Shown here in pieces: positions 1 to 10,364 of a stretch of DNA of 14,728 bases. A program made the position numbers and the translations under genes. The stretch comes from VRUE01 sp035605155 (GTDB lineage Bacteria > Actinomycetota > Thermoleophilia > Solirubrobacterales > 70-9): NCBI GenBank assembly GCA_035605155.1, contig DATNHC010000105.1, forward strand, positions 1 to 14,728, in the 5' to 3' direction. Each line of letters begins with the position of its first letter. Position 1 is the first letter of the stretch. Under the pieces are notes generated by a model that was given only the letters and a program-made list of their open reading frames with translations, was not told the origin of the DNA and did not search any database.

Positions 1-34
1 CCTGCCGCACGACGGCGCCTAATCAGTCTGCCGA

Positions 35-110
35 CCGGCCTTCGCCGGGACGGGCAAGCCTTCTCGCAATTTGCGGCCGGCTGTGCCGGCCGGCTGGTCC
101 CTGGGCCAGC
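35..110. terminator. Cluster of three GC-rich hairpins, possible bidirectional terminator
   Basis: Three inverted repeats lie in a row: CCGGC/GCCGG around a CTTC loop (35-48), CGGCCGGC/GCCGGCCG around TGT (74-92), and GCTGG/CCAGC extended by a wobble and a C-G pair around CCTG (93-110). None is followed by a clear T-tract, so this is not a classic intrinsic terminator, although high-GC actinobacteria often use such stems. The minus-strand acetyltransferase ends at 242. One frame has a stop at 20-22, preceded by the six codons LPHDGA, which could be the end of a plus-strand gene entering from outside the window; that part is a guess. The rest of 1-241 shows nothing I can support as a gene. Confidence 0.35.
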
Positions 111-241
111 TTGACCCTTGACTTGTCGAGGAAGAACTAGCGCGCAGCACGCGTCGGCCGCGCGCATCCGTGCGGCAGTCTGTCCGATCTGCTGCCCTCG
201 CGCAAAGTCGATCCGGGCACTAAGCGAGGGGCGAGGTGCTG

Positions 242-751
242 CTATTCGGGTTGCAGCAGCCGCTCGACGACCAGCACGTCTCGCCAGGCGCCGTCGAGCT
301 TGCCGTGGCGGCGATGCAGGCCGACTGAGTCAAAGCCACAACGCTCGACCAGGCGAATGCTTGCAACGTTGTCGGTAAAGAGCTTGCCGATCATCTTGTG
401 AAAGCCGTTCCTTTGAGCTGCTGAGGCGAGCGCTTTGGCCAGCTCGGTGCCGACCCCCCGGCCGCGCGCCGGGGCATCCACATAGACGCTTGCCTCGCCG
501 ATGCCCGCGTAGCACTGGCGGTCGCTGTATGGGGCAAGGCCGGCCCAGCCGATCACCTCGTTACCTGCGACGCTTACCAACAGCGGGAACCGAGGATCGC
601 CGATTCGTGTTCCGAAATCCTCAGCAGTTCGCAGCGTGGTCTCGAACGTGGAGTTCCGCTCGTCAATGGCAGCGTTGTAGATCGCGCAGATCGCTTCGCC
701 GTCGCCGACGGTGGCGCTGCGCACCTCGATTCCTCCGTTCATGGACCGCAT
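242..751 (-). CDS. GNAT family N-acetyltransferase, phosphinothricin/ArsN1-like
   Basis: This is a 169-residue single-domain GNAT protein that would transfer an acetyl group from acetyl-CoA to an amine in the cytoplasm. The acetyl-CoA pyrophosphate-binding loop is clear at residues 95-102 (ARGRGVGT), after the strand ASVYVD. The C-terminal half has DNVASIRLVERCGF followed by a HGKLDGAWRDVLVVERL ending. These match the N-acyltransferase group that includes phosphinothricin acetyltransferase (Bar/Pat), YncA-like amino-acid acylases and the arsinothricin enzyme ArsN1. The length is normal for the group and nothing is truncated. The start could be M1 (751) or M4 (742); neither has a strong ribosome site and the conserved core begins just after both. 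It lies 48 bp downstream of the membrane-protein gene on the same strand, so the two may share a transcript. Base composition looks less GC-rich than the glycan operon. The true substrate cannot be told from sequence. Confidence 0.9.
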   Translation of the reverse strand: MRSMNGGIEVRSATVGDGEAICAIYNAAIDERNSTFETTLRTAEDFGTRIGDPRFPLLVSVAGNEVIGWAGLAPYSDRQCYAGIGEASVYVDAPARGRGVGTELAKALASAAQRNGFHKMIGKLFTDNVASIRLVERCGFDSVGLHRRHGKLDGAWRDVLVVERLLQPE

Positions 752-799
752 TCTCGACGTCCGTCAGCAGACGGGCAATGGCCGCATGGCCAAAGCGCC

Positions 800-1597
800 T
801 TATCCAGGTTGCGCGGCCTGATCCGCACAGAGCAGGAGGCGCGAGCGCAGGAGGAATGTCATCGCCTGCACGGCGAGCGCTGCCGCCGTCGCAAGGCTGA
901 AGGCGGCTGCGGTCGCCAGCCCAGGCAGGGCGACCGCGAGGGTGAAGCAGAAGGCGGCGAAGCCGTAGAAGCCGAAGAGGAAGTTGCGCAGCAGGACGCG
1001 GACCTGGGCGACGCCGCCGTGGGCGTGGGTGAAGACGGCGAGGACGCTGGTGATGATCGGGAAGGGCGCCAGGAGGCCGCTGAGGTGGGGGCCGAGGGCG
1101 CCGGAGACGGCGGTCAACGCGAGCACGAGCGCGAGCGCGGCGAGGGCGCGGCCGGGGAGATCCCACCAAGGCGGCGGCGCAACAGACGAGGGCGGTGAGG
1201 GCGCGGGCGGCAGCAGCCGAAGGCCGAGCGCGAAGCACGCGGTGGCCAGGGCCAGCGACAAGGCGAGCGGCGGCTGAATCGGGTTCAGGACCGCCACACC
1301 GAGCAGGAACGCAATCCAGCCGTAGAGCAAGCTCGGTGCAGGCCCGACTGCCGCCGTTACCCGGCCATAGACGACCACGAAGGCAGTCAGGGCAGCGAGC
1401 CCGAGGAGGGCGCCAGCGGCAGCGTCGGCGCCAAAGTCGCGGCCGTGGAGGAGGGTCTCGACCAGCAGGATCGGACCGGCAACGACCGGTAGCCCGCCGA
1501 GCACCCCGGCGACGGCCACCCCCCAGCGGCGACCGGCCAGGGAGACGGCGACCACGCAGAGCGGGGAGAGGAGGAACTTCGTCACCAGCAGCGTCAC
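800..1597 (-). CDS. Conserved polytopic membrane protein, function unknown
   Basis: From the GTG start chosen here this is a 265-residue, almost wholly hydrophobic protein with about nine predicted membrane spans and no large soluble domain. The open frame extends upstream to 1777, but those 60 residues are charged, low in hydrophobicity and unlike the rest. The family pattern I recall begins close to TLLVTKFLLSPL, so the GTG at 1597-1595 is preferred; the ribosome site is weak and the GTG at 1585 is an alternative. The early stretch AGRRWGVAVAGVLGGLP and the late stretch PFPIITSVLAVFTHAHGG resemble a family of uncharacterised membrane proteins in actinobacteria and proteobacteria. The two halves look like an internal duplication (G-x-L-x3-P, then HG, then a glycine-rich helix). 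It ends 48 bp before the acetyltransferase gene and is divergent from the glycan operon. Transport is possible but not shown. Confidence 0.75.
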   Translation of the reverse strand: MTLLVTKFLLSPLCVVAVSLAGRRWGVAVAGVLGGLPVVAGPILLVETLLHGRDFGADAAAGALLGLAALTAFVVVYGRVTAAVGPAPSLLYGWIAFLLGVAVLNPIQPPLALSLALATACFALGLRLLPPAPSPPSSVAPPPWWDLPGRALAALALVLALTAVSGALGPHLSGLLAPFPIITSVLAVFTHAHGGVAQVRVLLRNFLFGFYGFAAFCFTLAVALPGLATAAAFSLATAAALAVQAMTFLLRSRLLLCADQAAQPG

Positions 1598-1832
1598 CGC
1601 GGCAGGCTCGCAGATCGAGAGCGTGCGGTCGCTGGCGGACCGCTTCGTCGTGTTGTGGACGTTTGTCGGATTTTGGCGCCGAAAAGCGCACTGTGCAGGT
1701 TTTTGCCGATGACAAGGATCAGGGGATTTTTCCGGTCGTCGGCCAGATCCCTGGCAGTCCTTCCCAGTTTCCGTCAATTCCCGGCAGGGATCTCCTGAGG
1801 AGCAGGCCCGAACGACTCCCTCGTTCTCGCAA
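1598..1832. promoter_or_regulatory. Divergent intergenic region with T-tract repeats and an imperfect palindrome
   Basis: These 235 bp separate the minus-strand membrane-protein gene from the plus-strand glycan operon and should hold promoters for both. It is the most A/T-rich part of this end of the window. Three similar T-tract elements occur: GGATTTTGGC (1668-1677), GGTTTTTGCC (1698-1707) and GGATTTTTCC (1724-1733). An imperfect palindrome TTTT-GGCGCC-G-AAAA lies at 1671-1685. Candidate -35-like hexamers are present on both strands, but no convincing -10 partner was found, so I do not name a promoter. No gene is supported here. Confidence 0.35.
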
Positions 1833-4414
1833 TTGGCAGCGAACCGGCCCCGGATTCACGGGCGCTCGATTCTGTCCGGTGACGGGAAGCTGCATGTGCG
1901 CGGCGTCACCTACGGGACGTTCGATTCCGACGATGGCTGCTCGTTTCCGGCCGCGGACGTCGTCCGCGGCGACTTCGAGGCGATGGCCGAGGCGGGCGTC
2001 AATGCGCTGCGGACCTACGTGCCGCCGCCGCTGTGGTTGCTCGACGCCGCGCACGAGATCGGGTTGCACGTGATGGTCGGGCTGGCTTGGGAGCAGCACG
2101 TCGCCTTCCTCGAGGACGCGGAGCGGCCACGGCGCATCGCTGCGCGGGTGGCCGAGCAGGTGCATGAATGCGAGGCGCACCCGGCGATCCTCTGCTTTGC
2201 GATCGGCAACGAGATCCCGAGTGAGATCGTTCGCTGGCACGGTAAGCGCGCGGTCGAGGGGTTCCTCGAACGGCTCCACTGGGAGGCGAAAGCAAGCGAT
2301 CCCGGCGGCCTCTTCACCTACGTCAGCTATCCCTCGACCGAGTACCTCGAGCTGCCCTTCCTCGACCTCACCGCGTTCAACGTCTTCCTCGAGGACGAGG
2401 CGACGTTCGAGAGCTATCTCGCCCGCCTGCAGAACCTCTCCGCAGACCGTCCGCTGCTGGTCACCGAGGTGGGCCTCGACAGCCGGCGCAATGGCGCCGC
2501 ACGCCAGGCGCGTGCCGTGAGCTGGCAGGTGCGTCACGCCTTCGGGACGGGGGCAGCCGGCGTCTTCGTCTTCTCCTGGACCGACGAGTGGCACCGCGGC
2601 GGGCAGGAGATAGCCGACTGGGACTTCGGCATGGTCGATCGCCAGCGGCGGCCGAAGCCCGCGCTGCGGGCGATGCGCGACGCCTACGCCGAGGTGCCGT
2701 TTCGGCCGCAGGGGCCGTGGCCGAAGGTCTCGGTCGTCGTCTGCACCCACAACGGGGAGAAGACGCTGCCCGAGTGCCTGGAGCGGCTCTGCGACCTCCG
2801 CTATCCCGACTTCGAGGTGATCGTCGTCTGCGACGGCTCGCGCGATCGCTCGGCGCAGATCGCCCGCGATCGAGGCGCCTTGGTGATCGAGACCGAGCAC
2901 CGCGGCCTCAGCCACGCGCGCAACGCCGGAATCGAGCGGGCATGCGGCGAGATCGTCGCCTTCCTCGACGACGACGCCTACCCCGACGCCGACTGGCTCC
3001 ACTACGTCGCCGCCGCGCTGCGCTCGAACGGGCACGCTGGCGTCGGCGGGCCGAACATCCCGCCCAGGGACGACGGCCCGGTTGCCGCCTGCGTCGCGGC
3101 TGCGCCCGGCGGCCCGATCCACGTCTTGATCTCCGACCGAGAGGCCGAGCACGTCCCCGGCTGCAACATGGCCTTCCGCAAGTCGGCGCTGGAAGAGGTC
3201 GGCGGCTTCGACGAGCGGTTCCACGCGGCCGGCGACGACGTCGACGTCTGCTGGCGGCTGCAGCGAGCCGGCATGACGCTCGGCTTCAGCGCCGGGGCCG
3301 TGGTGATGCACCGTCGTCGCGACTCGGTATGGCGTTACCTCAAGCAGCAGTACGGCTATGGCGAGGCTGAGGCGCTGCTCGAGCGCAAGTGGCCCGACCG
3401 CTACAACCGGACCGGCTCCTCGCGCTGGGCGGGGCGGATCTACGAGGCGCCGGCAACCTCGACGCCGTTGCGGAGCCCGACGATCCGCTACGGGACCTGG
3501 GGCAGCGGCCTCTTCCAGTCGATCTACGACTCCTCGGACCGCTTGCCGGGGTTGCTCGCTGCGCCCGAGGGCCTCTTGCTCCTCGCCCCGCTGACGATGC
3601 TGACGACGCTCGGGCTGGTCTGGTCACCCCTGTTCCTCGCCGCCCCGGCCCTGCTGGCCGTGCTCGCCTGGATCGTCGCCCGTGCGCTGGCCGGGGGTTG
3701 GCGGGCCCACCCGCCGATGCCCGGCCGCAGCGCTCGCGAGACCTTCAGGCGTCGCGCGCTGACCGCCTTCCTCTTCCTCTCGCAGCCATTCGCACGGCTC
3801 GCCGGGCGCCTCCGCAACGGGCTCTCCCCCTGGCGGCGGCGCCTGCGGCCGCAGCTCACCTGGCCCCGGCCGCGAACGGTCGAGATCTGGAGCGAATCCT
3901 GGTGCGAGCCAGGGGCTCGGATCCAGCGCTTCCAGGAGGCCCTCGCCGCGAGCGGTGGCTTCGTTCGCAGCGGCGGGCCGTTCGATCGCTGGGACCTCGT
4001 CCTGCGCATAGGTCCCCTCGGCGGGGTGAAGCTTCGCACCGTCGTCGAGGAGCACGGAGCCGGCCGGCAGCTGACGCGGGTGCGGGTCTGGCCCCGGGCC
4101 TCGGCCCGCGGGGCGACCGCCGCCCTCGCCTTGGCCCTGCTTGCGGCGCTCGGCTGGCTCGAGGGCGAGACCGCCCTGGCCGTCCTGGCGGCACTCCTCG
4201 CAGCCATCCTCGTCGCCCTCGGGGTCGAGGGGACTGGGACCGCCCTGCGGCTAGCGCTGACGGGGCTGGAGCGCCTCGCCGAGGAGGAGCGACAGGCCGA
4301 GATCGAGTCGCAATGGGCGACGCTGGATCGCGCGTTGCCGAGCGCGGTGGAGCCGGTTCGCCGATTCCCGCACCCGCTGCGAACGCCGCTGCGCTATGAG
4401 GGGGACGTGCGCAC

Positions 4415-4418
<4 letters not shown>
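1833..4418 (+). CDS. Glycoside hydrolase (clan GH-A type) fused to GT2 glycosyltransferase with C-terminal membrane segments
   Basis: The 861-residue protein joins two opposing activities. Residues 1-290 look like a TIM-barrel hydrolase of clan GH-A (GH2/GH5-like): IGNE places the acid/base at E127, LVTEVG places the nucleophile at E212, and FSWTDEW at 247-253 fits the last barrel strand. Residues 298-525 form a GT2 domain: VSVVVCTHN, VVCDGS (D334), FLDDD (379-381) as the metal/nucleotide-sugar site, GDDVDVCWRL (467-476) in the usual ED position, and QYGYGEAE (506-513). Membrane segments follow at about 575-620, then a small soluble segment (680-755), then two more hydrophobic stretches (761-798). 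No signal peptide is seen, so both catalytic domains should face the cytosol. The start is TTG at 1833; the nearest Shine-Dalgarno-like GAGGAG is about 30 nt upstream and no in-frame start lies close above, so the start is moderately sure. It is first in the operon and overlaps the ABC gene by GTGA (4415-4418). Likely role: making, and perhaps trimming, a surface glycan; the sugars are unknown. Confidence 0.88.
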
Positions 4419-6393
<1,975 letters not shown>

Positions 6394-6397
<4 letters not shown>

Positions 6398-8853
6398 GCC
6401 GCCCGAAGATCGTCCTGCTGGGGATGATGACCAAGATGCCCGTGGCGGGCGTCGTCTGGCAGAACATGCACTACATGCTCGGCCTCGAGCGGCTCGGCTG
6501 CGAGGTCCACTACGTCGAGACGCACGCCCGCACGCCCTCGATGCTGATGTCGGACGCCGGCGACGACAGCTCGGCGCTCGCTGCCGAGTTCATCGACGCG
6601 ACGATGCGCCGCTTCGGCTTCGCCGATCGCTGGGCCTTCCGCGCCCTGCACGACGACGGTCGCTGCTTCGGCATGAGCGAGCCCCGGCTCGAGCGGCTCT
6701 ACGGCGAAGCCGAGCTGCTGATCAACCTGCACGGCGGGACGCGGCCGCTGCCCGAGCTCGCGGCGAGCGGCCGCCTCGTCTACCTCGAGACCGACCCCGT
6801 CCAGCTCCAGCTCGAGCTTCGCCACGCCGTCCAGGACACGATCGACTTTCTCGAGCCGCACTGCGCCTTCTTCACCTTCGCCGAGAACTGGGGCCAGGCC
6901 GACTGCGGGCTTCCCCGCCAGGACCGCTTCCGCTTCCTGCCGACCCGTCAGCCGGTGATGATGGATCTCTGGCCGGACCGTTCCGCGCAGAGGGCGGAGG
7001 TCTTCACGACCGTCGGCAATTGGCGCCAGGAGTGGCGTGACGTCACCTTCCAGGGCGAGCGCTACACGTGGAGCAAGCATCATGAGTTCGCCAAGTGCCT
7101 CGACCTTCCGGCGCGGACCGAGCGCCGGTTCGAGCTGGCGCTCAGCAGCTGCCTGCCATCCGAGCGCGAGCTGCTCGCCGAGCGCGGGTGGCGGGTGCGG
7201 GACGGGCTCGAGGTCTCGCGCGGCATCGACGAGTACCGCGACTACATCGGCTCTTCGCGGGGGGAGTTCACCGTCGCCAAGGACCAGAACGTGCGCCTGC
7301 GGACCGGCTGGTTCAGCGACCGCAGCGCCACCTACCTCGCCTCGGGGCGGCCGGTGATCACCCAGGACACCGGCTTCGGGGTCGCGCTGCCGGTCGGCGA
7401 GGGCCTCTTCGCCTTCGATTCCGTCGAAGCGGCGGCCGACGCCGTGGCGGCGATCGACGCCGACTACGCGCGCCATGCGCGAGCGGCTCGCGACCTCGCC
7501 ACCGAGCACTTCGGCCACGAGGCGGTGCTGCGGCCGCTGCTCGATCAGATGGGCATCGCGACGGCCACGCCGGGCCGCCGCCGCGTCGCCGCAACCGCAT
7601 TCCCGACCGAGATGGAGCTGGAGCCGGTGTCGCGCCGGCCGACCAGGCTTGCGCGGGGGACGGTCGAGGCGGCGCGCGCCGGGCTGGTCGAGCCCCATCC
7701 GCAACCGCCGGAGCTGGCCTCCGACAGCGCCAGCATCGTCCTCGTCACCCGCGACGGGCTCGTCTTCACTCGCCTCTGCATCGAGAGCGTGCTCGCCTCG
7801 ACCGAAGGCGATTTCGAGCTGATCGTCGTCGACAACGGCTCCGAGGACGGAACCACGAGCTACCTGACCGCGCTGGCGCGACGCGACGCGCGGGTCAAGG
7901 TCATCCTCAACGGGCGCAACCTCGGCTTCGCCGCCGCCTGCAACCAGGGCCTTGCGCTGGCCCGGGCCGAGCACCTCGTGCTGCTCAACAACGACACGAT
8001 GGTGCCGCCCGGCTGGCTCGGGGGGCTGCTGCGCCACCTGGCCAACCCCGGCGTCGGCCTGGTCGGCCCGGTGACCAACCGGATCGGCAACGAGGCGGAG
8101 ATCGAGACCCACTACCGAACCTGGGGGGAGTTCGTGCAGCTCGCCCGGCGCCGAGCCCGGGAGCACCGCGGCGAGTGGCTGGAGGTGCGCACAGCGGCGA
8201 TGTTCTGCTTGGCGATGCGCCGCCAGACCCACCTCCGCCTCGGGCCGCTCGACGAGCGCTACGAGGTCGGCCTGCTCGAGGACGACGACTACTCCGAGCG
8301 GGCGCGGGAGGCGGGATACCAGCTGCGCTGCGTCGAGGACGTCATCGTTCACCACTTCGGCGAGGCCTCCTTCGGCCGGCTCGTCGCCGATGGCGAGTAC
8401 GCCCGCATCCTGCGCGAGAACCAGCGACGCTACGCAGAGAAGTGGGGGCGCTCGTGGCAGCCCTACGACCGCCGGCCCAACCCCCGCTACGAGCGCGAGG
8501 CCGAGCAGCTGCGGGAGGCGGTCAAGACGGCGGTGCCGCCCGACGCCACCGTGCTCGTGGTCAGCCGCGGCGACGAGGCGTTGCTTCAGCTCAACGGTCG
8601 CCGCGCTGTCCACTTCCCGCAGGCCGCCGGCGGTGGCTGGGCGGGCCACTATCCGGCCGACAGCGCTGAGGCGATCGGTCACCTCGAGGCGCTGCGCGAC
8701 GGCGGGGCGGAGTACCTGGTGGTGCCGCCGACCTATCGCTGGTGGCTGAGCTACTACGAGGGCTTCCGCGAGCACCTCGATTCCCGCTACCAGGCGGTCG
8801 GTCTCGACGAGCCGGCGCTTGCCATCTACCGGCTGAAGGAGGCAGTGGCATGA
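6394..8853 (+). CDS. Two-domain glycosyltransferase (GT-B-like + GT2) with C-terminal unknown module
   Basis: The 819-residue protein has three parts. Residues 1-388 resemble a GT-B glycosyltransferase: KIVLLGMMTK at the first Rossmann strand, and a C-terminal half with FTVAKDQNVRLRTGWFSDR, YLASGRPVITQDTGFG and LPVGEGLFAF, typical of nucleotide-sugar-binding ends. A variable linker (388-445) follows. Residues 446-690 are GT2: SIVLVTRDG, VVDNGS (D480), LLNNDT (DXD position, 530-535), LLEDDDYSER (627-636). Residues 707-816 are the unknown module: VLVVSRGD, HFPQ (740-743), GHYPAD (751-756), LEALRDGGAEYLVVP (764-778), WWLSYY (783-788). Two transferase domains suggest it adds two sugars or makes a repeating pair, but either could be inactive. 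Its start ATG (6394) overlaps the ABC stop as ATGA and follows GGGGGAAG. No signal peptide or membrane span is seen, so it is likely cytosolic or membrane-attached through partners. Confidence 0.9.
8836..8842 (+). promoter_or_regulatory. Shine-Dalgarno AAGGAGG deciding the start at 8850
   Basis: A near-perfect ribosome site sits 7 nt before ATG 8850, inside the end of the upstream gene. It supports the ATGA-overlap start and argues against the in-frame GTG at 8742, which would add 36 residues unlike any GT2 N-terminus. Confidence 0.7.
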
Positions 8854-10364
8854 GCGGCTCGATCTCGATCGTCATCCCGGTCCACGGTCGCGCCCAGCTG
8901 ACCCGCGCCTGCCTGGATGCCCTGCTCTGCGAATCGGCGACCGGCCGGGAGCTGATCGTCGTCGACGACGCCTCCACCGACGCCACGCCCGAGCTGCTGG
9001 CCTCCTACGGCGACTCGATCCGGGCGCTGAGGATGGACCAGAACGTCGGCTACGCTCAGGCCTGCAACGCCGGGGCGGCCGCGGCGCGAGGCGAGGCGCT
9101 GCTCTTTCTCAACAACGACACCGAGCCGCAGCCGGGTTGGCTTGCAACGCTGCGCGCCTACGCGGAGCGCCACCCGGCCGCCGCTGCGGTCGGAGCGAAG
9201 CTCCTCTACCCGACCGGGGACGTGCAGCACGCTGGCGTCGTCATCGGCCAGGACGGATACCCGCACAACCTCTACGCGGGGCTGCCCGCCGAGCACCCCG
9301 CTGTCAACCGCTCGCGGCGGCTGCAGGCGGTGACGGGAGCCTGCATGCTCGTCGACCGGGCGGCGTTCGAGCTGGCCGGCGGCTTCGACGTCGGCTTCCT
9401 CAACTCGCTCGAGGACGTCGACCTCTGCCTTCGTCTCGGCGAGGCCGGCGGCGAGGTCCACTACTGCCACGAGGCCGTGGTCACCCATATGGAGTCGGTG
9501 TCGCGTGGCCGGCTGGGGCGGTTCGAGCGCAGCGTCGAGCTCTACCGCGAGCGCTGGCGCGATCGGGTCCGGCGCGACGACCTCACGATCTATGCGGAAG
9601 ACGGCCTGCTGGAGCTCGAGTATGCGGACTCCTACCCGTTGCGACTCTCGATCTCCCCCCGCCTGGCGACGGTCGACAGCGGTCGCGAGCCCGAGGTCGA
9701 GCGCCTGCTCGAGACCTACGCGCGGCAGGTCTCCGATCTGCTCGCCGAGGTGGTGCGGCTGACGGCCGCCGCCGACCGCCGCCGCGGCGAGCGCTTCCTG
9801 CCAGCGGTGCCGGAGCGATCGCAGCCGGGGAGCTCGGACTCCGGGCGGCGCGAGTTCCTGCGGGAGGCGAACCGCCTCGAGGCGGAGGTGCGGGGGCTGC
9901 AGGAGCGCCTGGCGCGGGAAGAGGCGGAATCCGGGGAGGCCAACGGCGAGGACTCCTTTGCCGCCAACCCTCGCCTCGGGTACCGGCGTCTGGTCGAGCG
10001 GATTCGGGCCTCAGTTGACGAGGCCGTTCCGGCCGGCGCCTCCGTCCTCGTCGTCAGCCGCGGCGACCGCGACCTTGTCCGGCTCGACAACGGCCGCGCC
10101 GGCGGCCACTTCCCGCAGGACGCCGACGGTGGCTATCTCGGGCACCATCCGCGCGACAGCGAGGAGGCGGTCGCCCACCTGGAGGCGCTGCGCCGCGGCG
10201 GCGCCCAGTATCTGGTGCTGCCGGCGACCTCGTACTGGTGGCTCGAGCACTACGCCGATTTCGCCGAGCACCTGCGCAGCAACTATCCGGCGGGTGAGCT
10301 CGACGGCTGTACGGTCTTCCGCCTCGGCGAGCCTCTCGGCGCCTCCCACGGGGTGCCGGCATGA
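8850..10364 (+). CDS. GT2 glycosyltransferase with C-terminal unknown module
   Basis: The 504-residue protein begins with a GT2 domain (1-240): SISIVIPVHGR, VVDDAS (D39-D40), FLNNDT (NND at 88-90), a YPTGDVQHAGVVIG stretch (120-133), VTGACMLVDR (161-170) and LNSLEDVDLCLRL (184-196). This GT2 type is common among rhamnosyl- and related sugar transferases of O-antigen and surface glycan clusters. A charged helical region, possibly coiled coil (about 283-306 and 332-362), leads to the unknown module at 385-494: VLVVSRGD, HFPQ (420-423), GYLGHHPRD, LEALRRGGAQYLVLP, WWLEHY, closing strand VFRL. The module matches the upstream gene's C-terminus in order and spacing. The start at ATG 8850 overlaps the previous stop (ATGA) and has a strong ribosome site. 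Likely role: adding a sugar to the glycan on the cytosolic face; donor and acceptor unknown. Confidence 0.92.
   Translation: MSGSISIVIPVHGRAQLTRACLDALLCESATGRELIVVDDASTDATPELLASYGDSIRALRMDQNVGYAQACNAGAAAARGEALLFLNNDTEPQPGWLATLRAYAERHPAAAAVGAKLLYPTGDVQHAGVVIGQDGYPHNLYAGLPAEHPAVNRSRRLQAVTGACMLVDRAAFELAGGFDVGFLNSLEDVDLCLRLGEAGGEVHYCHEAVVTHMESVSRGRLGRFERSVELYRERWRDRVRRDDLTIYAEDGLLELEYADSYPLRLSISPRLATVDSGREPEVERLLETYARQVSDLLAEVVRLTAAADRRRGERFLPAVPERSQPGSSDSGRREFLREANRLEAEVRGLQERLAREEAESGEANGEDSFAANPRLGYRRLVERIRASVDEAVPAGASVLVVSRGDRDLVRLDNGRAGGHFPQDADGGYLGHHPRDSEEAVAHLEALRRGGAQYLVLPATSYWWLEHYADFAEHLRSNYPAGELDGCTVFRLGEPLGASHGVPA

Noticed and set aside
1..22. Possible end of an incoming plus-strand gene (stop at 20-22).
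   Set aside because: Six codons are too few to support a gene call; noted only in the hairpin entry.
118..378. An 86-codon plus-strand frame over the hairpin region and acetyltransferase end.
   Set aside because: Arg/Ala-rich text, no motif, mostly antisense to a clear GNAT gene.
1598..1777. N-terminal extension of the membrane protein to an ATG at 1777.
   Set aside because: The 60 added residues are charged and unlike a membrane-protein start; the conserved part begins at the GTG at 1597. Kept only as an alternative.
8742..8849. Upstream GTG start that would lengthen the 8850 GT2 gene by 36 residues.
   Set aside because: The added residues are Arg/Pro-rich, precede the canonical GT2 N-terminus, and lie inside the previous gene; AAGGAGG is placed for ATG 8850.
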